NCBI GenBank assembly: GCA_013396635.1
Contig: WBMW01003830.1
Coordinates: 969,829-1,033,828 of the forward strand
Length of the DNA stretch: 64,000 nt
Direction: 5' to 3'
DNA from: Penelope pileata
Lineage: Eukaryota; Chordata; Aves; Galliformes; Cracidae
Shown here: in pieces, positions 14,001-28,400 of the stretch
How the letters are laid out: every line of letters begins with the position of its first letter
Position numbering within the stretch: position 1 is the first letter of the stretch
Made by a program: the position numbers and the translations under genes
Notes under the pieces: generated by a model
What the model saw: the letters and a program-made list of their open reading frames with translations, nothing else
Told to the model about the DNA's origin: nothing
Databases searched by the model: none

Positions 14001-17000
14001 GTCCATCAGTTCCTTAAATGTGAACATAGGTGTGTTTGTGAGAAATTTTACTCTAATCTTCTACTTGCTGGTGGTTCAGTGTGCATGCGGAGCTGAGAGG
14101 ATACAAGCTGATGAGCTGTAAGGAACACCAGAGAAAATTATAATGGAAATTAATTTTTAAATAGCTGGAAATCTGGAGAGCAAAAGTAAAATGTTTGTAA
14201 CAGGGTGGGTCAATTTTTTGTGTCTCACTTACCAAAAAAATCCCACATGCTCCATGAAGAGAGATGTGTCCTTTAACATAAAATTGGGAAGGTGCAGAGC
14301 TGGGCTGCAATAATAATTGTTAGAAGTACGCTGTTCAGTAGGATGGAAAGATCTTGCTGGTTGTTCCTACAGATGATGTAATCGAGCAGCTGCACCAATA
14401 TGCACTCAGCAGAGGGACTTTTACAAAGTTTTAAAATTTCCTGAGAGCTAAAATAAGTTCCTGGATCTAGCTGAACTACGGCTTGGTGAGGCTGAGTGGA
14501 AGGCTGAGCGTGAAGAATGTGCTGATCTGCTCAAGACACGTCAGTTGTTTGTTAACTTTCAGGGTATGATTTCACTAAGACAATCTGTTACTTGTGAGTA
14601 GATGCATGTTTTCACGATGTGCATGTCGTCAAATGTATTCTTCCTGGACAGAGATATATATATTTTTACAGCAAACAGGTTTTTTTCCTCTTGTTCTCTG
14701 TTTTCTTGTCTTTCATCATAGCATTTGATGTTTCCCTCCCAGCTTGGTAGCTTCTGTGTTGTCATTTTCAGAAGTTTTTCCCTCTTTCTTCGAACATCTG
14801 GTGAACAGTGGAAGGCACGTGCTGTGCCTTTATCCTGTCTGTGGCTGATAGGGTGCTGGCTACCTGTAGGCTGGTTAGGAAGTTTCCTAGGCTGGATTCC
14901 TGATAATCTTACCAAAATAATATATGATTGCTCTTGACTGAACTGATGCACATATGAATCATTTTGTCTGCTATTAAAATGCAGAAGGCCTCTGTGGTAA
15001 ATATTTCTGCCTTTATCGTATCAGATACTGATATTACATATGACTGAAGGAGGAAAATTCTAGTATTACAGAGGGAATTTTTAGGCAGTATGATTGGCCA
15101 AGACATGAGAGCTAATGTAATGTAAATGGGAATATCACCAATCCTGGCAATTATTTTCCAAATCTAAATTCTAGCATTTAAGCAGAGGTGTGTTAATTTG
15201 AACTAGGATCTTTGGCTGTAGGTTGCCCCAAGTGTGAAGTTAAGCAGAAAAGTGTTTCTGTGAGGCTGAGGCTTGGCTTATGCCTGTCTTTGGCTCTTCC
15301 AAAAGCCATCAATTCAGCATGTTAGAAATCTTAGAATAAAACTAGGTGTATGTTGCCTTGGTATGTATTCTGCAGTGTTTGTATTTGACTCATTCACAGA
15401 CTTTTTGTACACGATACTGCTCTCAATCACATTTTGGTGGTTTAATGTTGATTGGAACTAGGCCATCAAAGTATGTATCCATATATACCATATATATCTC
15501 CTGTTTATCTTCCATTACTGCTGGGGATTACAGTAATGCACTATATGTATATACAGTAATTACATATTATCACTATTAAAACTAAAAAATTGACAGTGGC
15601 TTTGAGATTGTAATAGTACTATCTTGATTTTACAGGGCTCATTGTTTCAGCTGTAAGCCTTCCAAGAAAAATAATGGTCATGGTGACAGTTTGGGATGAT
15701 ATGGTGTGTATTGTCCAGTAGAAGAGCACATATGGCATTAAGTATCCTAATAGGTTTCTTTTGAAATGTAAGCTTGTGTGAATGAAAGGAAATAGCTTAC
15801 CTTGCCTTTTCATGCCTGATTAGTTTCTGCACAACAAATCCTGCATATTGAAGGAAAGTAAAATGAATTGCTGCTAACAGCAGCCCCAGAATGTCAGATA
15901 AATAGAGGCAATCTTCTGGATAGCTTTTTCTGTAGGTGCAGAATTTGTTCCCTAAAATGGTCATCAGCCTTCTCGTTAAAGAGCAGTTCTGTATGATTGA
16001 CATCTTGAAAGCTATCAGTGTGAACTATTTTTTCATCCGAGCTTTAAAAAAGAATGTTACTCAGGCTCTGAGCACCAAGATCAGGAATGAAAGGTGTTTT
16101 TGTTTAAGTGCAGCTCCTCATTTTACTACAACCCATGAACCTTAAGGGCATTACAAACCAAATGAGTTTTTCACAACCTGAATAAGGCTCTTCCGTAAAT
16201 GCAAGGGCTGAAAGGATGACAGCTGCAAAAGAGCTCAAAATATGCTTCTGTAAGTTCATCACTGAGATTTCTAGGTGAGGACTCATCACTGTGCATAGCT
16301 CTGCCTCCTCCTCCTTGGCTCCTCTCTTTCTAAGTGCTGGGCTGCAGCTCTCCAGGTGCCACAAACCGGTGCCGGTGCTTTCCCTGGCTGTGACATCCCT
16401 GCTGGGGACCTGTGCTGGGTGGCTGCCGGTGCTTGCCTTCCTGCTCTGCACAGGAGGCTGTGTCTGTCTTGGGCCTGGGATGTTACCCTGGGTGTTACCA
16501 GCATCCTGATTTTCTCCACAGGGCTCAGAAGAGCATTTGCTTGGTGCCTCACTCCTTCCCTAGGTCATCTCCAACTAACGCTAAGAGGATTTTTGGATCC
16601 CTCTCACCTCAGTGTAGAATGCAGCGTACAGCATCAGTAAAAGAAGGGCAAGAGCAATAATTTCCACGAACAGACTGTGTAACAGTCTGAAAAAAAAAAA
16701 AGTCCTATTCCACATGTTGCACGGCAGCTTTGCAGTGGTATTATTTCTCAGGGTAAGATTTTCCTGAACATGGAAAAATTAATATACCAGATGTGGGAAA
16801 AATGTCAGCTGAAGTCTGCTTTGAATAAAGAGCCTTTTCAGCATTTCCAAACAGTTATGGTCATATGTTAATATTTGTTTAAGTGTATAATGGTGTATTA
16901 TTAAGTGCCCGACCCAGATTAGTGCATTTCTAATTTCTCAGAAAGCAACTGGAGCATCACCTACTTAAAGTTTGACAAAATGTTCAGTCACTTTTAATGG

Positions 17001-18821
17001 CACCTTACCAATCTTGAAAGGAACAGGTAAATGCAACGTAGTTACAAGACAATAAATGTGTAAGTTATTCTGTAAACAAACATAAAAACTTTCTACAACC
17101 ATTACCTAACAACTATGTGTTAAAATACTTATTGGAAAGAGAAATGTAGAAATATTAGAAAAATAATTAGCATTGGAGAATTCTGAGGCTGTCTCATGCT
17201 CCCCATATATGTGTCCTCAGCATACTGTCAACACTAAAAATTCCACAATGATGCCATAGAAGTCTTGTGGAACTGCAGTCTTTGGGCATTGGGGACTGAT
17301 TATTTACTCCCCAAAAAGTTTCCTGATGTATTTGTTTTGTAACGTGTTTTGGCTATTCTCACTTACGTGCAGGAAGTGGAAGGAAAGGTGCTAAAATGGA
17401 GCCAGCGATGGCAACATTCCCCCTCCTGTCTCCCTGTCATTTTCCTACAAAAATGTTTCTTTGTATTTTTTGCCCTGTAGTTAAGCGCTAACATAGCCAT
17501 ACCTTTAGCTTAAGAAACTAGTTTAAAGGGTCAGAAGTTTTCACTATGATTTGCTTAACCTTTTGCTGTAGACCCCATATGGATCTGGCTGCTGGTTTTG
17601 TTAGCCACATGCGATGTTTTCCAGAAGAAGGGAGAGTTCACCTTTTTCATCTGGGTGCTCCTGACTCAGCAGACAGCAATTATTTCTGGTAGGGCTCTGG
17701 CCGTACCATTTGGGTTAGTGATTTCTGGCAGATTTCACAAGTGAACAACTCAGAGCTGCAAGGCACTCATGGTGGGTGGCCAGCGTGGCTCTTCCTCTCG
17801 CAGCATCACGCTGCTTGGCAGGGCAGCAGCCAGTGAGCGTTGTGCCCTTCTGCGACCTTTACTTCTGCCATCTGTTCATGTTTCAGCTCCAAGTATCTTC
17901 ACTCTTGGATAAAAAGAGTTCCCAGCTCCTGCCCCTCTTTTTCACTGTCCCGTTTCTCTGTGTCCCTCTCCAGCACCTCCATCCTTGACTTGCTTTTTAG
18001 CACATCTTTGCTTTCCTTACTGCTTTCCAAGTCCCACACCTATGCTCCACGCAGTCTGTTCTCTTCAGCAGCCATCTGTCTGCCCCGTATACACAAACTC
18101 AAGCAAATGAACAATGCCTGCTGCTCAGCATCCTGGGTGGTGGCACTTAATAAGCTATACTCTCCCATGATCCATCTTCTGTATCCTGAGATGTTTTGGA
18201 TAGCAGGCAAGCTTTATTAGGTGTTGGTGTGATGCCTAGCACCATGACACCTGCTTCCTGAGTGGAAGTCCCAAAGCACTACCAGAATACAAATAGGTTA
18301 TCAATGTTGCTCTTATCTGATATCATAGGGAAACTCCTCCCTAATAAGTAGAAACAGGGTTAAAAATGTACAGAGTATCCGGATTGATTCAGGTATATTG
18401 TACACTGAAAACTGGATGGAGGGCAAAGTATTTACTACAATCTGTCCTGGTAAGCTTCTTGTCTTAATGCTGTAGTAGCAATTAGAAATGGGCTTTATTT
18501 ATTTGTTTGTTTGATTGATTTGTTTCTAGAACAGTTTCCTAAATGAACTTTCAGGTGATAACCATCTGTTGAACTGCCAGAGAGGCACTGAATTTGTGGA
18601 GATATACTGAGAAGCTGAACGTGTGCTCTGCTTCTATAGGTACCCATAATCCTCAAGATTACGGGGTCACACAAGGAGAATTTCAGTGGAGCAGTCTGCC
18701 AGTCTTCTCAGGAAAGCATAAACTTTGGCTTTGTCTGGAGGTTGGACAAAGGCACCTTTAAGCAGAGAAGAAAGCTGAAGTTATAGAGCAGCAGCCTTGA
18801 GATGCTCAGTGAGTTATTTTT

Positions 18822-18862
18822 ATGTAGGAACATAGGGCTGGAAGGGACCTCTCGGGTCATTT
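18822..18862 (-). mobile_element. Short CR1 3'-end remnant
   Basis: The plus strand reads CATAGGGCTGGAAGGGACCT followed by CTCGGGTCATTTTGAA. This is the reverse complement of the conserved CR1 tail (GGTCCCTTCCAGCCCTATG). Only about 40 bp remain. Confidence 0.7.
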
Positions 18863-19669
18863 TGAAACAAGTGAAGTCATACTCACACAGTTCTTGATAA
18901 ATAATCTCTGCTGAAGTCCAAACAAGCTGTACTTTTTCGGTCAAATAGTTGACCCAGGGTGCAGAATGCGACAGCTCTTTATTGGAAAAAATATACCTGA
19001 TTAGAAATAACCTTTGAATCCCAAGAGCTGTATGGAATTAAAGAGCATTTACTTCCCCTGTATTTAAGAACAACTTGGAATGTAGCTGGCTGCCAGACTG
19101 CTGACTGAATGCCTACCATGGTATGCAGATGCTAGGATGGAAAAAAGGCAAAAGGAGATTAAAAAAGTGGTGTTTCATAACCCATCCAGCTGATAGGCAC
19201 TTCTGCAACTGTCAGCATCTCCTGTGCTTGTATCAAATACTGTGTCTGTCTATTTGAATGTGCTCTGCTGTGTTTGGTGACATGTAGGAAACGGGTTAAG
19301 GGGCTGGTGAGCATCTGGGGGGATGAGGCGGGTGGGGAAGGCAGCTCTACCCCATGCAATGAGACACCTGGGACAAGGTGGGAGCGTAGGAAGGGCTATC
19401 TCCCTTTTTTGTCTTTCCTTTCCCCTGCTTCTTGGGTGAAGCCCATTTCTCTACAGCAGATCTATGCAGCTGCAGAGAAGCCATCCGTGATGGTGCAAGG
19501 CATGTTAAAGAAATGAACTCTTCCAAAACACAGGAAACCTCATATATCTCATGGTCCACTGTCATGTAGAGTGTACATCTTTTCTCTCTGTTGTCAAACA
19601 TTTCACTTTTTTCTCCCATTCTTTGCTGCTCATTCTGTGCCATTTTTGTCTTTAAGTCATAGTTTTTCT

Positions 19670-19708
19670 GTTTTTTTTCTTTTCTTTCTTTCTTTCTTTT
19701 TTTTTTTA
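19670..19708. repeat. CTTT-rich pyrimidine tract
   Basis: A run of T interspersed with CTTT units, ending in a poly-T and then AAATTAAAG. Simple-sequence repeat. Confidence 0.8.
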
Positions 19709-22700
19709 AATTAAAGAAAAAGCCGTTGGAGAAAAGGGGAAAAAATGAAAGAGTTAAAGCAAGAGGTTAACATGAATAAATGTAGCAAAGGCCTACAATT
19801 AATTAATGCTTGGTACGATCCTAAAGGACAAGCAAGAAATACAGGCAATGTATCCTAGAGAGCTGTGGAAATAGGAAATGCAGGAAAATATTAAAACTGC
19901 CCTGGAGCCAGGTGAGCAGGGTGAATGTGGCAAATGCACCCTTACCTCTCACGCCGAGCATTAATGGACTGTCTCCAGCTGTGCCTAGGCTGCTTTATAC
20001 TTGTTCTTCATAAAATTCGTCTGCACGAATGTTCTCTGAGTGACTTTCAGAGCTGTGTATGTTGTTGTTCACAAGAAAAACAGTTTAAATTCCTCTGTGC
20101 GAGTGAACCGGCTGTGGAACTGTGTCCTGGCATTCACACACAGGCTGGCACGAGTTCTTCAGGCCCAGCTCAGCCACCTTCACTGTGAAGGCACTGAATG
20201 GCACACACAGTGAACCTATATGTATGTATTTAAACTTTTCACTGATCTAGGAAGAAAATTCTTGTCCCATGCAAATTTCTATGTTGTCAAACAGGTAAGA
20301 GTGTGTTGGATCCTGTGTTTGTTTATCTGGTACATAGATTTGGACCAGCTCCTTTGGGATAAACTATGCAACATCCTTTTGCACACTTTTGAAGGGAGCT
20401 GCAGACTCATGTTCATGTGCAGCCGTGTTGCCGTGGTGTAGCCAGACCGGTGCAGAGAAGCAGAACGCAGTGGGGTGAGCCCAGAGCCCTGTGCTCCTGC
20501 TGCAGGCAGTCAGCCTGTGTGGCCGGCTTCCTGTCCTGAGTCGCGTCCTGCTCCAAACAAGGCACTTTCAGAAAGCCTGCAGTCTGTGCAGCGGGTTAGG
20601 TCGCAGTTCTTGGGGTGATGCTGATGCCCAGGCCCATCAGCATGGTGCATCACACAGCTCGGCTCTGATCAGAGCAGCGTAGTGCCCCTGGTGCTCCTTG
20701 CCTGCGTGCCTCGCGCCGTTACCAGGCCAGTTTGCTTAAAGCAGGGCCAGCTTTAACCACCTTTCCAGAGTTCTTGAAAACAGCTGCTGAAGTGAGGAAG
20801 GAGTTATTTATCCCACTGTGTTACAGCCAGTGTGTCACTGCTCAGTGAGCTGCCAGGGCATGCCAGGCAGCTGAGGTTTCCTTAGGGATCAGCAGAATCT
20901 GTTGTCACCTTCACCCCACTGCTACCTTCTGTGAACCCACAGCAAAGCACGTTTCTTTAATGCTCAAGTGAGCATTATCTGACAAAGGTTGCAAAGCACA
21001 GAGCTCTTGCATGGGCTTTTTTTTTTAACCCTGCTTTCCTCCAGCTGGATCAAGCAGCAGAATTTTTTGTGCGCTGATGAGATGTGCTGAACGAGCAGCC
21101 TTGACTGCAAGTGGGCATCGGGCCTTACAGTGCTGAAGGTTGAACTGATATATAACAAGGGTCTTCTCCTGCACCAGAAAGCTTAAGGAAAGATGCAACA
21201 CGAGAGCAAAGCAAGGTAGGATTGGGAAGGGACGACGTAGTTGCTTAGACAATGAATGTCCTTTCTGTCTCTGTCTTCATTTGCAGAGTCCACAACCTGT
21301 GCTATCCATGGCGTGGATAATCAGAAAATAGCATCAGAGTATAAGCCAGGGAAGTTTTCTAACTTCAGCATAAATTTGCTAGGATGCCATACTATGTCAC
21401 CACCTAAGAAGAAAGGTCATGATTTGACTCAGCTGTTAGTTCAGTGGCTGTAACAGGCACGGTACTCCCTGAAGGGAGCACGAAGTCAAGGAGATAGTTT
21501 GCACAGGTCCTGCTGTGGGAAGGCTGGGTTGCCTGTTGCTGTGTTTGCCAGGCATCTCCTCTAATGCAGTTGTTTTCTCTTGCTTGTAGCCTCATTAAGT
21601 GTTTGCTGTTGGTGTGTGTGTTGGCAGGCAGGGCTCTGTGAAAAAAAACAGCAATTGATCATGTAACCAAATACCTAATCTATGTTTGCTTAGCCTGATA
21701 TGTCATCACACTCTTCCCAAGTGTGCTTATATATAGCTAAAATGCAAACTGGGGCCTCAAACCCTATCTGAAGCTTCCCTGGGAAGATGGGCCAGGGACT
21801 AAGGCTGAGGTCCTGGCACTCAGCTACTGCTGTGTGTGTGTAAAAATTGGTTAGGGCTCTCCATTTGGAGACCACAGGCTCCTCTGAAAGATTGTGTGTA
21901 TATTGCTACTTTACTGTAATGTGCATAATAAATCAGAGTTATTGTTATCTCTTCTGGCGTTTCTAGAACTTCCTCCTCCGCCCTTAATAACCAGAATTTG
22001 AAATGCAATTTTTGTCCCTCCAGGAGGAGCATTGAAATACATTGCTCAGATCCAAAATAAGAAGTCCTGCCTTTCCAAGAAGCTACAAAGGCACTGCAGA
22101 GGTACGTCTGAATTGCGTGGGATCTCTCTGGGATGTGTCACGTGCTTATACAAACTCCACCAAACTGCATTACTTCTGATTGCCAGTGTCAAGCAAAATC
22201 AATGGCATTTTATCAGTGCACTGTTAATTCATGTAGCTGTCATGAATTTTCTTGGGCTATTCAGTCTCAGGCATTTTGAACGTAACGTATTAAACTAGCA
22301 GCAAATCCATCTTTGAGGTCTCTGGTGTTGGATGCGAAGTGTGATTGCTGCATGGTTCTTGCTCTGCTTGTTCAGGTGAATTTGGTAGGATGATGGGAGG
22401 TTTCATTGCCAAACCAGGGTATAACCGATCTGTGACACTCTGGATTCATGCTAGATTGGCTATCAATTTTTTTGTGGCTAGATTAGAAGCAGATATCCAC
22501 AAAAGCAATACATTTTGATTTTCATCTGTGTAGACAGGGATGTGACTGTTTGCGTCAAAATTTGCTGTTTGCTCTTGTCATTCACTGATCTATAATGAAG
22601 AATCATGTAAGGACATGGCCTTCACCACCAGATAACTTGTCACTCTAATATTTGCACATATTTAATCAGGCAATTGCTGATTGGAGCTATACAGAAAGGG

Positions 22701-25394
22701 ATGAGTAAGTGATACTATTGTTTTTTTTTTTAAAAATCAAGAGTGAATCATTAGTTCATGTCAGCTCACTCCAAAAGTAATGTAAACCTTTGTGTCGTAT
22801 GTGTGGCTTCCGATGTGTGGTCTGCTCACAAATCTGCCACACATGTTAGAAGGCACATGCAGAGTGTGGGTATCAAGTAGTGAGTCCATGGATGTGTCCT
22901 CCATATCATGCTCCTGGAATCCTGTAACTTCTGGCTACGTGCTTTCTCTGCTTCCATAGTGATCTTTTAGCATAGATTTTGTGAATGATGCTGTACTTCT
23001 TTGCCTACACATAAGCGTTCTTTTCTTACTGCGTTAGCTAATCTGTTTTACCTTTTCTTCTAGATTTGTCCTTACAATTCCTCAAGGGAAAGCATATCTT
23101 GTTTTTGTCAGAGTTTGTTTCCAAACATAGTGGGGTAGGAGGGTGTGAGTATACACTGGTCCGTGTAGTCCATTTGTCTTGAAGTAAACAGCTAAGGTCA
23201 AAAAATGGACTTTTTCAAGGAAGAGGTCAAAAGGCTTGTGAGGAGGCCAGTGGTGTCCTTTGGATCATGTGGGCATCTGAAAGGCTGCTTAGAAAGCTCT
23301 GTCAGCTGCCTAGGCAAACGTTTCACACTGGAAAGTTGTGTCAGAAAAGGAAATCTGTCCTGGTCTCCACTTCGGAACTTTCATTGATCTTTTACTTACT
23401 TGAGTCCTAGCAACTGAATACCTCGAAGACAAAGTTTGAAATGTTAAACTCTTTGGGTCTTGTTTACTTGGTGTGTTTTTCTTATCAGCTGTAGGAATGA
23501 ATTTGTAAAGAGTGCATCCAGCTGGAAGCCTTTATCCTCACTTGGGAGCATGCATGAGATAGCAGATTTGGGGCTGCTTACAAAAGCTGCAATAACCCCA
23601 GCTGTGAATTCATTTGATCTTTGTGAGCTGCTGAGACTACTGCTATGTGGTTCAAAACACAGCCACGTCAGATGTCCCATTTGAGATGTGGCCTATTCTT
23701 TTTTTGAGCAGTGAAGCACTTCCATGATAGTGCAGAGTGGAGCAATGTGAATCTCTCCAGAGACTCATGGAAGTGACGAGTAGAACCGGTCCCTAGAGAT
23801 TTCTTTTTGTCCTCTGTGAGCTCTCCTCTAATGGATTAGTGTGTGTTGTATCGGGATAGTACTTTGGGTTGCAGTGAAGATCCCTGTTGTGCTAGACTCC
23901 ATATAAACACAGGGATAATACAGACTTTGCAGAGACTTTATAACACTATTTAACTAACAACGAAACAGATGTTTGGGATGATAGAAGAGGAGACAATAAT
24001 AAAGGTTGCACCAGTGCATAGTCTGATGTTTATAGTTGGCATAGCTTTGGGCTCAGAATCATTAAGAGCTTTAGACAAATATTTACTTACAAATGAATAT
24101 TAGAAAAGCCATTATACGAAGAGAGAACACAGGACAGTCATTTTTCTTTTCAAATATGCACATAGTGTACAGGATTTTTGGCCTCAAGTGAAATAAATGA
24201 GAGCTTACTGTCTGAGGAGCACACAGGCACAAATCAATGGTACATGAGGAACACACAAAGACCTGGAATGGATATTTCATGGTACCCTTTTCAGCTTATG
24301 TAATTGGTGGCATTTTCATAGAGTTTTCACATCTTTTGTATTTTCATCCACTGATGAAATTTTTTTAGGGATACTGTTTCAAGCATGGCTGCCTTACATC
24401 TCTGCTCAGAAGTGCTGACAAGTGCTGTTGTGAGGTGACAAAGGTTTGGGCGCCTCGTGCTACAGCACAGACATTGGCTTTTGGACTTAACTCCTGCTTT
24501 TGCAAATTACACACAGTTTTTCTGCTCTTAACATTTGCAGACTGAGTTGTGTTAGCCTACAAGGCTTGGTTGTGCTGTGTACGACCGGCTTTGAAAGCCA
24601 AGCAGGTAGGTCAGGATAACACTTGGTACCCTTTTTAAATCAGAAAACTACCAAGCCTTTTTTAAAAGACTCCACTGAGCCTTCTGTACAGTATTGTTTC
24701 AGGCTACAGCCTGGAAGAAATTAAAGCTTAGCTGATATATTTTAATTTGTTGTTGTTGTACCTGTTTTCTCTCACTTTGTTCACTCAGAAGTTTGGCAAT
24801 ATGTGTGTGTATTTATTTTAAATAATTTTGTAAAGGTTCTGTGATGCACCTTCTGATGCCTTGGGGAAGGCAGCCTGTGAGTACTTCTCACAGGTTTATC
24901 CGTGGCGATATCTAGTGCTGGCTCTGGGGAGCCCTGGTGGTTTGGGTCAGAGAGCTCTGGTCTGCTCTGATTTTTGCAGGGAATAACTCACCTTTCATAC
25001 AAAGGCAAAAATTGTATTCCCTCAAATGTGAATTTTGCACTAAACTGTGTACCAGAACTTGAACAGAGGGTACAGTTTAAAGTAAAATCCAGGCCAGGGG
25101 CTAGTGTGTGGTGGTAGCGAGCTGCAGTGGTGGGCACCAGCAGTGAGTTACATCTGTGGGGAGAAGCCTGTCCTGTGGTTGGGTACAACTGCTGGAGGAA
25201 TTGCCCTGAAGTAAGAGATACCACACACAGGGACACGTTCTGATGGCTCAGTCTTGCTTCTAACACATTTCAATACTCTGTGCTTGAAAGAAAAACCTCA
25301 CCTTTACATGCCGAAACCGAAGTGGTGCTTCCTAGCTGGGCAGCGCAGTTCCACAGCTCTGTACCCTGACCCTTGTCTGTCTGTTTTGCTGCAG

Positions 25395-25460
25395 ATGGCG
25401 AGCAGCCCTTGGGCCTGTCCGCCCCGGCGTGTGCTGGTGGGAGCCAGCTGCGGGCGCTGA
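25395..25460 (+). promoter_or_regulatory. Upstream ORF in the SLC16A12 5' leader
   Basis: The first base after the acceptor (AG at 25393-25394) begins an ATG codon. It opens a 21-codon frame (MASSPWACPPRRVLVGASCG then Arg) ending in TGA at 25458-25460, only 32 nt before the SLC16A12 start codon and in another frame. If the exon is spliced as predicted this uORF is in every such mRNA and should lower initiation at the main ATG. From memory, upstream ATGs in the human SLC16A12 leader have been linked to translational control; I could not verify this here. Confidence 0.55.
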
Positions 25461-25492
25461 GGCGAGGAAGAGGAGCGTTGCCCCGCCGCGAC

Positions 25493-28400
25493 ATGGCCCC
25501 ACACACTGGCCCGCCCGATGGCGGCTGGGGCTGGATGATCGTGGCCGGCTGCTTCCTGGTCACTATCTGTACCAGGGCTGTGACGAGGTAAAGGAGCTGC
25601 TGCTTGTCGCTAGCCTGCTGTGGTGCTACCTCTTTCTTCTTCTTTCCTCTCAAAATAATTTCTCAAGAGCGATAAGAACAGGAAGAGGCCGTTGCCTTGC
25701 ACAAACGTGATGTTTAGGGTTAGGTGGCTTCCACAGCTGCTGCTGGGCTGCTTTGTTGTCAGCTGGAGACAGGTGCCTGGTCCCTGTGAACACGGACATT
25801 GAGCCGTGTTAAGCAGAGAGACAGGCGCTGTGGTGAGGGAGGGACACTGAGGCAGCAACTTCTTGGACAGTGAATATAATATAAATGGAGTGTTTCCTAC
25901 TTAAAAGGTACATTTCTTTTAAAATTCAACTGCCATGTATGGGGATCTGTAATCCAGGATCTTGGAATAAACAGCAAAAAAGGGGCATGCAGATGTTGAC
26001 GTGGTGTTAGTTTATGCATGCAAACATACTCCCTCCATAGTAACAGCAGAGATTTCCTAGAGGATTTCTTTCTTGCTTCAGAAAATGTAAAAAGAATCCA
26101 AGAAATCACCTGATGGGTGCCATACATCTGGAATACATACAAGAGTGAAGTATATGCAAGAAAAAAGCTGATGAAAATGGTTGTCTGTGGACTGCAGGAG
26201 AAAGAGAAGAAGGGGAAAAGGAATTTCTTCTGCTGATCTAGAAGCTGGAACAAAACCATGCAGCCCTTTAATCTGTTCCCCTGCAGAGATAGGTGGAACC
26301 GTAGCACTTGTGAGACAGGGTGGAGTAATCTCTCCTGAGAGCATTTTAATGAAGTGCTGGGAGGTGTGTAGGCAAGGTGTTGCTTTGCACTTGCTACCAT
26401 TTTTGCACTTGTGCGTGCATGAACATGTGGCTACAGGTGGTGTTTGCTCTGTAGGTGCTATACTGGCCCTGCCCTGCTGGCACAGGTGTGAATGCCATCT
26501 CAGCAAGCAGCCATGTCAGTCAGGAACAGGAGCTGGGCTTTACGTACTAGGGAAACAACTTTTAACGTGGGCTGTAAATTGCTGGTGATAGTTACAGCTT
26601 CAGTTTAATTTTGGTTAAAAAATATTGTGTTATAAAAATCTAGCAGCAGATATCACAATAAGAAATGTGGTATTATAATGTTCATAATACCTCTGGATTA
26701 GTCTGTCTGAATTACATTCTAAATCAGCCTGACTGTCTAATCCCTGTGTTGGGATCGTAGCTGCATGCCATTTTGTGATTTAGTTGTTGCCAGTGCAAAG
26801 CAAGGATTCTTCCCTGCTTGAATCGCACCAACATAAGTGTTTTACATAGAGTTCTGTTGGGATTACTAAAATTGCATGCACCATTTCATGCGTTGTGTCT
26901 CGTGCATTAGTTACCTTAATTTCCAGTGTCCCTTTTCAACTCTTCAAAAATGTCCCATCCAGTAGGGATCCAGACAAACCACGGATTTTATTTTTTTGGG
27001 AGGCTGAAGAAGACCTTCAAGCAAGTTCTCTTTATCTTTGGAATGAGATTGGTGCTCCCTGTGAGGCAATCTTTAACAGTTTGGTCACATTTTCTCCTCT
27101 AGGTGCATCTCCATTTTTTTTGTGGAGTTCCAGGCATACTTTGGACAGGATTATGCCAGAACAGCATGGATCCACTCCATCGTCGACTGTGCCACGATGC
27201 TTTGTGGTGTGTATTGCACTTTTAAGACTAGTGTAACTGCTTTTTCTTCAGCTCCATCTGTTTTTGGGGCACCCGCCAGCCAGTGCAGTAGGCTGGGGAA
27301 GATGGATGCTGTGGACTCTCTGAGGTCTGGTGTAACCAAGCAGTTTCCCCCAGTGCAGTTGAGCAGGAAGGGAGTGTCTTCATATTACAGAAAAGAAACA
27401 GAATTTTGTTTTGTCAAGTGATCTAAGTTTGCAGAAATGTACTTTTGTTATGGTCTAGTGGGACAAATTGTGTTTGAGAGCTGCTAACTGAGCACATGTT
27501 TCTTTTGCCTATTGATTGGAATCATATTTGAGAATTAGCACAGTCTGTACTTCTTGCCTCTGGATCAAGTCACATCTTCCTCATTTTAGCAAACTTGTGT
27601 TTACAAATATTCTTTTCCTTAAAAGAAAATTCGATGCTGCTAAGAATTACATGCATCAATTCAGCAATTGTATTGAGATTCTTATGGGTTTACTTCAGAA
27701 CTGTACAATGAGGTGAAAATCCGGGCCCTAATCCTGCAGTAGAGGGGTTAATCCATAGGCATTGCTTTGAAAGCACAGGGACACAGCTGAAATGAGGCAT
27801 AGCAACTCTGCTGCCTCAGCTGGGTAATATCTTGGAAAAAAAAGAGATAAGGATAAGCTTGCCCTGGCATTGCAGGTAACAGAGAGGGGGAGAGCTGGTG
27901 GTGACATCCCCTGGTAGAGGCAGGGTGACCTCAGAACTGTCATCACTGGAGCAGTGCAGGACAGGTTTGGTGGCTCTGGAGGTGGTCCAGAGGATGTGAG
28001 ACCTCCCCAACTAAGTCTGGCACAGAGCCCACAGAAAGACTGTGTGAGGTTACTCAGGGTGACGTGCAGATTGCAGATAGAGGAAGGAAGCAGTTGTAAG
28101 CATGGAATAACAGGGTGGGCTGTTCTTGTTGCTATGGCCTCTCCTGACCCTCAGATCTGCAGAGTAGTTGTGTCCCACAGTGACTTTGATCTGCTGAAAC
28201 AGCTACTGTAAACTTCAGTTTTATCCTGACTTTCAGCAAAATAATTTTAGGTTCTTGTTGCTCACACCATTCTGCTAGAGGAGGATGTTGAAAGACCACC
28301 CTAATCACCATTTTGTTTGCTTGCTTGCTGCTTCCTTTCCCTTGATGATCGTTGCAATGAACTGTATCTGAAGGTCTGCTATTAACTGCCAGCTTTGTTT

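Larger units (their letters stand above)
5920..25394 (+). other. SLC16A12: Putative SLC16A12 intron 1 (about 19.5 kb)
   Basis: This is mostly AT-rich, non-coding DNA. It contains TG-rich microsatellites (about 6624-6668 and 9571-9591), CR1 pieces (10.56-11.02 kb and about 18.82 kb), pyrimidine tracts (about 12463-12478 and 19670-19708) and TTTG/TTGA-type repeats near 18.5 kb. I found no tRNA or other structured RNA I could support, and no ORF with recognisable domains. Confidence 0.4.
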
